This document shows positions 1 to 13,200 of a stretch of 64,000 bases of DNA, one piece after another. The notes under the pieces were generated by a model. It did no database searches and was not told where the DNA came from. It worked only from the letters and a program-made list of their open reading frames with translations. A program made the translations under genes and the position numbers. How positions within the stretch are numbered: the first letter of the stretch is position 1; every line of letters begins with the position of its first letter. This DNA comes from Bolinopsis microptera (taxonomy: Eukaryota; Ctenophora; Tentaculata; Lobata; Bolinopsidae), in NCBI RefSeq assembly GCF_026151205.1, contig NC_087079.1, forward strand, positions 6,916,169-6,980,168, given 5' to 3'.

Positions 1-3000
1 CTGCTTTAATGTTTAATGTTTTATAGGCTCCATAATGTGATTTTATTGGCTAAGTTTTCCGGTATAGTACAAGTAGTATCCTATCTGCTTGACATTCCTG
101 CAGATAACAATACCATTAGATTGTTAGGCTCGGTTATAGGAAACCGTTAGAAATGGAACCTGCTAACCATTCTCCAGATAGCTTACCAGTTACCGTGCTG
201 TGCTTCCAACTGTGTAACCACTGCTATTTTAGTTTTATTTGTTAGTTTTAACTCGACTCTGCCTCTACAAATGGTCGATCTAGAAGTCGTATGTATTCAG
301 TGAGTATTGAGTAAGCAAGGTTTAGTTGATGTGGTCCGGTTTAATGAGATACTTGACTGGGGAATTGTTTAAAGTGGCCTGAATCTCATTACGGTTTAAA
401 GTTTGCTTGAAATATTTGAATTAAATCTATTCAGTAATTCAGTTTAACAATTAAGTTGCGGTTTTACTTTTTCATTGAAAACCATTTCAATCAACTGCCC
501 CCGCATCATCCGCAAATGACGATGAGATCTCATCGGCTACGATCTATTACACTTATTAATATTCAATTACTTATTGTCCGTTGCTTGTCGATCTTTGCCG
601 GAATTTTACAGTTTACTGGTTTCCTGAACATGTTTTTAGGTTTGTCCGCCCTTCGTGGTGATTGACCGAGCTTACGTTGACAACTTCCTTATCAAGGGAG
701 GGTGATCAGCTTCTAATCAGCTTATTTATGTCTCTGGGAAAGTCAGCTTGAGGCCTGATGTTATCGGATGATTTCCTGATCCTGATTTTAATTGGATTCC
801 TGTTACAACGTACCAGATGAGGTTTCCTTCAGGTTAAATCGTGCTTAGATTAGTTTCTGATCCACTGCAGCATAACCAGGATATCCTACTCACTGAGATC
901 AGTGCCTTGTAATACATTGCATGACAAGGAACCATGACCATCAAATAGTAAGCCCTGATAATACGATACAACACAGCAGCTGATCGTATCTCTGCTACAA
1001 GCTGGCGGCTTGTAACGACTCATGACTCAACACGAAGGACCAATAAATTATAGGCTCCCACTTCTTCTGTTCTTCACTCATCGTTGTAATTCGCTGTTCA
1101 AATTATTATCCGTATATAAACACAGTGTTAGGGGGCATGATAACCTCGTATAAACTTGCGAATAGTTGCAGAGCAATGATCGTGCGGGTGGCCAAATTGA
1201 TTTGTAGTTATAGTTAAAGCATAACGGACTTATTGCGCCGCATGGCGATTGTTGGTTGAGTACGGACCCGCTATGGACTTTTAGCCAACCGTTTAGCAAA
1301 TTTGAAGTTAAACACTCTCGCCTATGTGTGATCCCGCCCCAAACCACCAATAGAATAATATAGTTGCAGTTGTAAATTGTGAATATCATGCGTCGACACC
1401 AACTGATCATAGACCTTTTGACGGAAGGTGGCTGCACATTATCAACCGTTTGTTACTGTAATCAATCTCATCGTTTACCGCCATTCTGTAGGCATAATAA
1501 GCCGCTAAACAGGTCTCAATAGGCTGCACGGCTACCCATTAGGAGGAATGAGATTTTGACAATTGTCTACAAAAATTGGGAACTCTTGACTGCCGATGGG
1601 CAGGTCATTTGCTTTAAAACACCCTGTGTCTATCATGTGGCCATTGAGCAGATTGGCCGTTTTGTCTAGAAAACCGGATTGAATGCCATTGACCATTGTT
1701 CTCCAAGATTGATTATATTTGTTGATAAGTAATATAAATATAGGGGAGGGCTAGGCTTCAGAGTGCGAGTTCCCACCTCAGGCATCTCGCCATTACTCAA
1801 ACTTATTAGCTGAATTTGATCTGTACTACTATACTTATACTCTTATACTCCGACATTATTAGGATAAGACTGGAACTGATTCCCAGATCAGAGATCTCCC
1901 TCAAAGAGCAGGGTGCTCTCAGAAGAGCTTCAGTTCCAATTATTTACTTAACGTTTTTTAAATTTGCGCCCGTCCAACTACAAAGCCTTTTGAGATTACG
2001 AACTCGCTAAGTTCCTACAAAGTGACAAATTGAGTCGATTACGGGCCGCTGAGCTCGTTTGATTCTTATTCCCCAATAGATCTATCTCCGGTCCACCATT
2101 ACCGCATTGCCCCTTTGATTAGGCATATTTTCAGTAGTTGTAGCATCCGGGAACACCATTGGTCCTTGTGGGTCACGTGGTATGATCCTGTGTTCCCCAA
2201 TCTGTCAGGGTGAATGATCACTATCACTTTATCACCAGGGTTCGAAGCACATAATTAATTCCAGAATTGAGCTTCAATCACTCATTCTACTGGCGCATCG
2301 CTTACGGGACCGTCCTCGTGAATTTGGTCGTCTGAAGTCTGAGACGTTTTATCGAATAATCGTCTGAAGTCATTAGATTTTGAAACAAGTTTGCTTACTC
2401 TTGATTATAATTGATTGACCGAGCTTTTAAAACTTTATCATTTCAAGTATCAACTTTCTGGTAGTTATAAATCGCTCAACTGATTTACTAAGTTTTGCTG
2501 TTTGATATTTATTTTATTTATTAACCACCGCTATTTTAATTATCTTGTTTATTGAGTACCGCTATTTATCTTGTTTATAGAGTATTGCTGTTTATGCTTG
2601 TTTCGGGTGACTTACCTACGTAGTTTCAATATTTTCACAGACAAAACTGACAGTTAACTGCCGTCCAGGACGACGCTGTCATTTCGTATATGAAATGTCT
2701 CGGTAGTTTAGGTGAAGTCTCGGGAGTTTAGGTGAAGGTTAAATTGACCTAGGTCATGCACCTGTCATTAGTTTTTGGTATGAACCCCAACAGTTAAATT
2801 GATCAAGGAGCTTATTAGATTTAATTTTAACTGTCCAAAAACTGTCATATTTGCTCTTGGGAGTATCGCGATTAATTCTGATTTCAAGTACGAATTTGGT
2901 AGCACTGATTATTATTATAGGCAGCTGTTTTTCCTATAATTGTAATAATTTGTCCTGGTTTCTTTACTATCAGCAGACTACTTATTTCATAATTTTTCAT

Positions 3001-6000
3001 CCAGTTCTTTCTATTATTGTCGCAGCTGGTGTAAATCGGCAAATCATTTTCCAGAGGAGTCCTAGAAACCGATTAGTTAAGTGATTAGACGGTGACTCTA
3101 TTATGGTAGGACAAATGGTTTCAATTAGCTTTCAATCGTTAACATGATGTATGGGAAGCAGGTGATTGGTAGCCGAATTATGAATCTGAATATTGAGTAA
3201 CAAATCTTGATGCAGTTGATAAGTATTATCTCTGATTACAGCTATAACTATCAGTTATTCCCTGCTTTATGTCGGGCTTCGGGTCAGATGGATTTCTGGT
3301 TATCATGGACACGGTAATCAACCAATACCACGTAATCTTCTTCTATTGGATCACGTGATCCCAACTACCTGTTACTCTTACAAACAGCACGGGTTTCTTC
3401 TTCTCACCCCAATCAGCCCATTAATTAAGAAGTAATTACTTAATGGGCCTGGAGGTACTTTGAGAGAGATTGATTGGTTTTGTAGCGGAACACTGTTGAC
3501 TAGATGATTGATAAGCTCCTGATGGTCTATTAGATGATCGTCAAATTTGCATAACTATTCTCACAGTTCCGTTAAATTCAGTTGGATTATTGCCGTGTAG
3601 TCAGTTAAATGTTTTATTCGTTGAACTTGACTTTCTGGGAGTGGGATTATTCATTATCTCCGACCGAATTGTCTTGTTCAACTTGGTGCTTGCATTTTTT
3701 CCCTGATCGGTATTGAAGTATTGACCCCTCAATGACTTGTGAATCTCAGCCATCTAGACTCCACCGGTCAGCTCATCTTAATTCCATTGAAAATCAATTT
3801 CGATCATTGATTTCCCCCAGTCGTCTCTTATCTGGTGCGACTTGTCAGTAGGAATATTTGGCTGCTTATAGCGACTATCACCCCACAGTCCGGGGCGGTC
3901 TGGCCCAATTGTCAGGTCTGGACTTTCCCAGACTACCCCACTACCTCTGAAACCCGGCGACACGTGCCCATTACGAGTACGAGCGCGGCGTTGCCTAGAC
4001 CACGTGATCTCATAATGTGACGTCACGTGACCGCGGGAGCAGCGCGCGCTAGCTCGCAACTCAGCTGAGATAGCCCAACTTGTTTCTGTGGTTCTTGAGT
4101 AGGATTTGTGCTCCGTTTTGCTTCACCAAGCCCATGATGTTGAGTTACTTTGTTTGATTAAAAGCCTCAAAATTCAGATGAAATACATGTTTATTGTTTA
4201 GTTTAACGATTCAGTGCTTGATATTTGACCTTGTGATATTTTTGACATCTTCTACTTATCAAGCAATGCCGTTGGGTTCTAACTGTTTTTGTGTGGTTCG
4301 GTTTTCAGCCTACTTCGGTATAAATTGTAACAGTCAAACTAAGCCTGCCAACATATTGTAGTACTTGTTAATAGTTTTACTGAAACCTTGCTTCTCCATA
4401 TAAAAGACACCTCATTACCTCGCAATTTAGCTCAATTCCCCTTACGTTCTCACATCACTTCCGAGTAGAATTTCAAACTTCACTCAGTTAAGAAGCCGAT
4501 TGTATAACAGTGAGTGTATCAGATAAGCAATAAGCAGAGATGGAGGACAGAAACCTTACCCACCCAGACAGCAGATAGTTAGATCAGAGGGAATGATGCG
4601 GCCACCTTCTTGATGCCATACAACTGCACTTGGTCAAGCAATTTGTTCAACTATCACGTGGTTTCGTATCTGGTTTGCTATTGGCTGAGCTGTTTAATCA
4701 GCTTGATTGAATGGAAACCTAGGGCAATATATTCCGAAAATAATAAGGGTTTTACTGATTTCAGACTCTCCAGGATCGCCCACCCTTCTGTTGTTGCTGC
4801 GTAGTCCAATTAGTTACAGTCTTTCTATGCATTTCCTTATTCCATGCTATGAGAGTTTGTTTTTGTTAATTTCGAGGCCTTCTTAATTTAATTTCTTGAG
4901 GTCTACCTTCTGGCGGACACCTTCCCTCAGATCAACTGCATGACAGTGCGGCGATTAAGACAATTGTATTTAATTCAACTCAATCGTATTCAATAAAATC
5001 AGCAGTGTGGACCACCTGACTTAGGTTCTATTTCAAGAAAAACCGTCTGATTTTCTGCTTTTGCTAACAGTTTAGTGTCTTGGGAACGTAGTTCGGGTCG
5101 TACATTTTGAACTGCACGTATAAAAGCAATGAAAACTAGCCACTTATATATTGCCATACTTTCCGTGTCCTCCGTCAAAAACTCCAATATTTGTTTGGCA
5201 ACACTTGATGAAGCGCTGGTAATGGTACTTATATCGAGGTGAAAGCGTACCCTTGCCTACAGAGTACAGGGTTTGATTTTTCAAGCCATTGGTTTGGGAA
5301 ATAAACCGTTTCAAGCCATTCCGTCCGTTTGTTTCTTAATTTGAAACTGATCAACACTTTTGAATGTTCCAAGGAAAATCCAGCGTGACACAGCATCTCC
5401 ACGTGGCTCAAGTGAGAAATAATTTGCCTATCTATAATTGCTTTTCCGTTTACTTTCTGTAATTCTAAGCACACTTCAACAATTAACAAGAAATTAAGGT
5501 TTCACTCGTTTATTGGCACAAGCTATTTAAAATGTTTGACGTTCCAATGGCTTTGATCTCACGAGAAAATCAGCTTATTCAATCCGTAGTTGAGCACCAT
5601 AAATCATAAACATTGTCTTGGTTATAAACAGTGAATACCGTGAATACCGAGAACTTGTGGTGTCACTTGCTTTTTCCACAGGACCACGTGCTTTCTCCTC
5701 CGTTGTATCCCCAGTAATTAGTGAACCAGTTAATCAGTAGTTTCCCTGCTCGATTTATAATATTTAATATAATTCAGCAATTATTATCCAACATTTTAAT
5801 TGTCTTGTCGTTACAGCGAGAATTTTAACTGGAAAGTTGGAGCAAGAATTTATTAATATAACAAGGGTTAATTATCACTTTGAACCTCCGCGACTTTACC
5901 AGGAAAAACAATACCGTAAACCCCCTTCGATATCACACTAATTTAAATTAGCCAGATGATTGTCGTCAAATATGCATTATTTTCAACTCATGTCGATACT

Positions 6001-9000
6001 GGTTTCCACATATCTGTTTCTCGGAAAGTTTCCTGACGACAACGTTACTTCCCTTTCTTGCAAAATGAAGGGAAGTTCCCATTTGCCTCTCAGCTTGTAT
6101 CAATTATAGATAATACGTTAATCAAATGGGAAGTAATGAAAAATTAACAATAGAAGTGCGAAGTGTGGCAGAGTGTGCGATGGCCATGCATTTTCCCACT
6201 GTCGATAATTATTTGCCTTTGCCGGGGAGGTCGGTAAAATTACTTGGGATGGCACTCCGGGACTGACTGGTTATTTTGGGAGTGCTTGTTGAGTGCTTTT
6301 TGAGTGAGCTCATGTTCAAATTGACTGCCAGCATCAACAAAGTTTCCAGATTATTGTGGGTGACAAGTTACACTACCTAATCTCACTATTCTGTGAGCGA
6401 TGTTTCATCTAAAAGTAAGACGAGTCCGTTTTTACGTCTAAAAGTAGGGAAACAGTAAATACCATCTATCTTAAGTCTCAACTAATTGTATTGTGTTTAA
6501 ATACGTTAATACTTTAACCAACTCAATAAACCAATCCCAAAACCCATTACCCAATCCTTATGAATAGATAGATCCGATTTGATAAGCGCTCTAGATTTTA
6601 CAGCTGTATTGGTGTCTGATCTCCCTTAGCCCAAGGTGTCAGCCCAGCACCTCTCTCAATTTACAGTCTCAACGGTCTGTCAATTACAGGTCTATCCATA
6701 CGTCACGATACTTTAACCAATAAAATCACCCAGTTCTCCATTCCAACCAACCAGAGAGCACCACTGGGCTGAGGTCGGAATTTCAGAGCTCGAGTCTAGC
6801 CAGGTCCCACGAATGACCAGGCCACTAAATCAATAACAGTTATAAAGTTCTGACAAGCCCTCTCAATCAAAATCCTGTTAGCTCTACTCAGCACTTGCTT
6901 GCCAACCATGTCGTCAGCTACTTGACTCTCGGCTGACCTGTTTCCTGCGGTTTCATTGGGTGTTATGCGCGGTCACGTGACCGATCATATCTGCTTTGGC
7001 TTGATCCAGAGCCTGTATTTTGCCCCATGAACCCTATTGTTCTCTATTGTGAAGTCTAAAAACATAGTGCAGACTGAACTGATGCAGGGACTTGTGAGTT
7101 GAGATAATCCCGTCCCTTCTATCATTGACTCTTAGCAGACTTTTATCCGGGTCTACAACTTGTGATTCGTTGCAGCTTCGTCCAGTATCGTCTGAAGATA
7201 TCGGCATTTACGTGGCGACTTTAAGCGCACATCTGATTTAGTTATTTGTAATTTGTTACCGTTAGTTTCCGATCCACCACTCCGAAAATGGTGATATTTT
7301 GAAGTGTTGTATTTACTACGAATTAAACGAACTTTTAAAATTTTACCGAATTTTTAAGTTGCTTAATTGCAATGTTTTTAACAATTTCCTAATATAAGGT
7401 TTACACGAGGGAAATAGATAAAACGTGCCCTTATTCGTTCTGCAACATGTAACAATATAAAAGCCAAGATAATGAAGCTTATTACTAAAACTATCACTAA
7501 TTCTACGATCTTTAAATAATATTCCTAGCAAATTATACTACCTTGATATCTTGGTATATATATAAAGCGAGACGACACATATCTGTTGCTATTTTACTGA
7601 CACAACGACATGAACTGTAAAACGAATTTTTCTGCGGAAACCGCGAGAGATATATAATTGAAACCTTTTTGGCTGAGTTGGATGACTTATTGCCTTTTTG
7701 ACCAGTATGAAGAAATTAAAAATTGGCCAAGGAATAAGAACTTTAGGTCCCGAAATTTGGACCCGCAAGTGGTGTCAAAATCACGAAATAATTAAATATT
7801 GTTGTCTCAAAACACCATTTTGGGGTTAGCTGGGTCTTGATAACTTCTCCGACGTTTACATGGATATTATAATATTTGTATACTTACTTCGTTACTTCGT
7901 TGAGTTCATCCGTGGAGTTCATACCTTTATAATAATTTTGATAACTTCGCCGACAATCACATTATATTTACTAAAAGGACGATTAGTATGTTAGCTGTGG
8001 ACAGTATATTACAGTATATCACCTGACATATAAACTCTAAACTTCCCGTCAGTTTGTAAGTAGTCTGGTTATCTTTTAATCATACTTATTTATACGGTGA
8101 GATGAGACCGTCTGATGAAGATATGGGGTTCTTTCGCCGATTTAAATCATCAGCTTAGTATCCTTACTATATGCTAAGAGTTTATATGCGATACTTCCTG
8201 ACAAGAAGTAACCAGCCGTAAATTAGTTTATATTTACGTCCTATGATTGGCTGCCGGGATTATTACTGATTGATTTACGCAAGCCACTTGATCGGGTCCC
8301 AGTTTATCTCGGTTGTCACAACATGAACATTGATACTAGTTTTGTGGTGATCTGGTCAGTTCTCATTATCCACTCTCCAGTAATCATTGGGAGTGATTTT
8401 CTATCTTAACCGTCGGTTTTATCACGCGTTTTCAAAAGTATAACCATCTCCATCGATTAGATAGATTAAAGAGGTTATGGTCGAACTCGGGTCTTGTGAA
8501 AGACTATTTTTAGTCAACCTCATTTTACCTCATTTACCTCGTAGTTTGGTTTAATACTGCTGAAGGCTGGGTAGGGGTGGGGGTCAAAACTCCAATCCTA
8601 TGCCGGAAATTGTTTTCGGGAACTTTTATATTTCGGTCATTCATCATGTTATCATCACTTAAACTGTTCTTGACTTGGATGGATTCATAAACGTTAACCC
8701 GTTCTTATTAAAATCAAAAATGGGCGATTTAAGACTGCGGGTTTACCAACTAGTCATTTATAAAGTATAAACTTACCAAGATGAAAAATTAACGATATTT
8801 TGTTTTCTACGGTCCATGATTTCTATCTTGTACCAGTGTCCAGTGGCAATTGAACAGATTTTGCCGTAAAAAATGACAAGTTCTAACTGTTTAACCCGTA
8901 CTTTATAATCACATATGGGAAGGTGAAAATGTCCAATAAGTGCCCAGTTAAGTTGCCCTCCCGTTAATATCTTAACATCTCACGCGGGGAGGTATAACGT

Positions 9001-10288
9001 AATAAATCTGCCGTTATATTAATCGTACAGTTAGGGTATAGAGCTTATCATTATCTTGCTGAGATCCTCAGGTAAATCATTATCTTGATCATTTTTACGC
9101 TGCAGTATGATGTTGTTCAACATAATCACATATAATGCTGTGTTTATACCCCGTATAATTCAACACATATAACCCCCTATAGTATTAGTTCAACACTGAT
9201 TTTCAGGAACATTTACCAGTATCGTTCGTTAGCCCGGTATTATATGAAAATTAATCTTGTAAAAACACTTTCCGGAGTTAAGCCAATTGTACTTGTAGCA
9301 TTGCTGCAATCCTGATACCTGTACGAATGGGCAGAGCATAAACATGGCGCACGTGCAATTACCTGGCGCACGTGCAATTACCTGGCGCACGTGCAATTAC
9401 CCAAAAACAGGGCCCACGTGCCCAGTCAGACTATGCCCAAATAATCCCAGACTCCCCCAATTATTTTCATACTCGAGACCCCGCATTAGAACCTGCTTAG
9501 TACCCGTCAGCAGTCAATATAGAGGTCGTTTATAGTTATCAAATTCTCTCCTCATTTTGGGGTCACGTGACTGCAATACTGCGCTCTGATTGGTGGAGGC
9601 CATGTTGTCCTGCACCTCACTGGTCGGTGTAAAGTAGAGGTGAACTGGGGGGTCTGCGACAGTCTCCTTCAGTAAGTCTTCCTCCTCATTTGCTGGTTCA
9701 CGGGACGTCCCATTACAGCTGGCACCTGACTAGGGGGCTTATAAATACAGGAGGAAGTTAGTGAAACGTTCCCATTGCTTTTCAGAGGCTTTCGTTGAAG
9801 TGCTACTGCTACAGAGTATTTTATAAAGGAGCAGAGGTGTAGTGCAGTAGTAAGGTGATGTGCCTGCTTATCATGGATGTAGTAAATATTGATCGAATAT
9901 TTAAACATTTAATTATAGCATGCGTTGTTTTGGGATGATGGGAGCAGTTAAGTCATTTGTCAAATATTGTTGCAAACGATATTGAGAGAAATAACTCATT
10001 TGTTGGGAACGTCAAAAACCATTTTATAAATCTTTGATTGCAAAGCAATTTGTTTGATTGCAAAGCAATTAATTTGGGATCCTATAAGAATGTTTCAACT
10101 GTCACCTCGACCAATTTTGATTTTGATTTTGTTACCTAATAAATTCGCGTTGTGTACTTTATAATCTCTCGTAACTTTGCATTAGCGTGACCAAGCCTAA
10201 AAAATCTTTAAAGTTAGTGTTACACGTATTTATACAATAGCGAAAAGTTTAAATAATTTTAACGACCACTTGTTATAGGTTACAACAT
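1..10288. other. Intergenic region, no gene recognised
   Basis: I see no reading frame here with coding character: the longest open stretches are under about 120 codons, have no recognisable motif and lack convincing splice partners. The sequence is AT-rich and mostly unique. It contains many CACGTG palindromes (for example near 2174, 3351, 4002, 4024, 5685, 6974), small local direct duplications (near 2330-2370 and 2535-2600) and the 19-bp triplet at 9345-9401. The part next to 10289 would be expected to hold the promoter of the homeobox gene, but I could not identify a core promoter. Confidence 0.6.
9345..9401. repeat. Three tandem 19-bp units, each with CACGTG
   Basis: Three identical direct copies of TGGCGCACGTGCAATTACC lie at 9345-9363, 9364-9382 and 9383-9401, and a fourth CACGTG follows at about 9415. 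Each unit carries the same E-box palindrome, so the block is a regularly spaced cluster of potential bHLH-zip sites about 0.9 kb upstream of the homeobox start codon. A regulatory role is inference. Confidence 0.8.
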
Positions 10289-13200
10289 ATGATGATTCCA
10301 ACAATGTCCGACTACGCGAGTTACCTTGGAACAAACCTTGCCAGCCTCCAGAAGATGCAGACTAAGACCAAGAGCTTCCGAATAGAGGACATCCTGGACA
10401 TCCGGGACCAACAAGACCAGATCTACACCGGGGTCAGGGCTGAATGTAAGTTAGCGCTCTGTTCGTCTAATTTTAAGCTCTTTCTTTCTTTTCTTTGAGC
10501 GACTCCTGTTAGTTAAAATATTGAGTTAAGCCTGGTGGATGTTTGTGTAAAATATGGGTGTTATTGGACTTCTTTTATTGCTTACTATTCTCTACGATCT
10601 TTGATCCGCAATTCGCACTTGATTGATGACAAGTCCACAACTCTTGAAGATCTTAGATCGTGTACACTAAACCACCATCCTATAATTTAGTGGCAACATA
10701 ACACCAATCCTGCTCATCTAATCGTCTCTTTGCCCTTATAAGGCAGTTTTTCGCACCCTTCCTATCTGGTCGATTGTCACTCAATTAGATCTCCAAATCT
10801 GATACTTATGGGACGAGGCGGTGTTGTTGCTGGAGGGGGAGAGCGTGTTGTTACGTTATCAGGCCCGCCTTTCACTGTAAACAAGGTGCTGATCCGGCGG
10901 TTGCTTGAGACACCAGGGTTTTAGGGGGATTAAAATTTCATATTTGCTAAGACTTGATCTCTATCGTTTAGATCAGAACAGGTCTCAAAAGGTTCAGGGT
11001 TTTGGGTTTATCTTTTATTGTACCGCTAAAATTAGCTCTCCCAGTCTTGTGTCAGTGTCACGTCTGATTTGAAAATTGGTAGGTGTAAAAATCTAATTGA
11101 TCTTATCAGAAATCGTTTTGAAACACGACCCTGGATTCCTCACCTTCAATTATTACGCTATTTGGGTTGAGTTACAGGGGCAACTAGATACGTCTGAAAA
11201 CCAGCCCCTGGCGCTGCTAGTTCTGGGAAAATAGGGGTACTTTCACACAAATCCATGTATTTTCACACCTACAGTAGAATACTACTTCTGTAGTAAGACG
11301 TTATTGATTACCTCATCAGTTTAAATAGTAGCACAAGTACCAATATATGAGTACTACTGTAGTCATGGTAACCAGTATATAATAAAAAGTACCCTAATTC
11401 TGTAGAGGTACTTGGAGAAGTGTTGGAGTGCTCTGTTAAAAACTTTTCTCATCACTTCGTCAATTTAAATTTCATGGTGGGAGAGGATCAGTGGATCACT
11501 GCCTGCAATCAAACTTTTAGAACTTGTGGAAAAATGGAACCAACATATTATGGCCTTGGTGGTTGAAAACCGATTTTTATGAATTAAACAGTTTATGTGC
11601 TTTTAAAAGTCTGATTACAAATCAATATGCAACCAGTTCCATCTGCCTTATAACCACATGCTCCTTCTTAAACTTTCCCATTCTGTATGTTTTAATCAAC
11701 AGATCTCAGTTCAAACACTGTAACCATTTTAATAATATCCTGCACTCAACAATTGTTACATTTAATAACTTGTTAAACACTCTTGAGCCCGGTCCATTCT
11801 TTACATTAATTTCGCCAAAGCACACGGGAAAAGTGCTTGTTAAATCTTAATTAAATTAGAGCAGAGTATTTTATAAAGGAGCAGAGGTGTAGAGGCCAGC
11901 ATGCGATTATTCGGCTCTAAAGATGCTGTTTAGATTAGGGCAGACTGTAGTGTTAGTGAACCCTTGCGTGAAAATTGAGAAGAAAGTGAGATGAAATTGA
12001 GCTGGAATTGTCTAGAAATGGGGTGTTCTGATTGGTTGTGATATGTCACGCGATCAAGGCTTTTGTTTCAGCCAGCAACAGAATGGATGAGAGTTTTTTT
12101 GCGAGTTTTACACAAATAATTGACAAATTGAACTTGCGAAGTGAATTGTGAACATGCAAGTCGTTACAGAATTTGTTTAAAATGTTGTTACAAGTATCAG
12201 TATGGCTGCCCAGTCATTACAATCATCACAATGGGGCATCATAAGTTTGATGATTGATCAAAGTTCCGTTGGAGGTCAATAAACGTTCCACTGAATTTAA
12301 CAAATATCTTTTTCAGGTGAAGTAAACTGTTACGACAAAATGCGGCTAGATGGAAAACGTATCAGAGGACCGAGAAAAGACAGAACCATATTCAGCAAGA
12401 TACAGCTCTTCCGCTTAGAAAGGTGAGTTCCATCTTCAGTCGGCCAAAAATCCTGAAATCATCAATATTTCTCCGAATTTCTATATCCTCATTCTTTGTT
12501 TCCGGTTTAGCCCCGATCACGTGATTCATAACCAGGAAGTAAGACCATAAGTCGCTCCCACTGTGCCCCAGGTGTGCCCCGGGAATTTCAATTTTGTGCC
12601 CCAGCTGTGCCCCATCTGTGCCTAGCTAGATTATCAAGTAGGCATTCTTGTCTATGAAACATGCATTCCAGAGCGAGTCATAGTCATTGAGTTCATACTA
12701 ATTTGGCATTACTTTGGAACCGTACTTCACATGATGACTCTGTCAACAGGGTAGTAGAGGCCAGGTCTGATTGTATCAGCATCACACTATCACGTGACAT
12801 CACACTATCACATGTAATCAGGCTACTCAGCTCCTCCTTTTCTGCAACTGTTTGACTGTTGAGTACCCGGAGGTAATCTACAGTAAATCAGCGTCATCAC
12901 GTCTGATTACCCCACAGGCTATTTACCTTGTCACCATCACTCTCTCCTCTTCTCACTCCTTTTCTCCCTGTCAACTCCTACTCACCTCCTCCACTTCCCT
13001 TGACAGAAACAAGCCGATTAGACCGCACCATCACACTAGAGAGCGTGAAAATGTGGTTACTGTCACACAATTTATACGAGACGAGGCAGAGGTTCCTACT
13101 CAGAGAGAAGGTATCCCGGACTCTGATAACAAGCAAGGGTGGGCTAATTCGGGGAGCATTAAAAGTTAATTTGAGAGCACGTCGTCAGCTGGCTTGCAAC

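Noticed and set aside
11524-11850. 108-codon frame in homeobox intron 1
   Set aside because: Composition is that of AT-rich non-coding DNA, with no domain and no matching splice phase.
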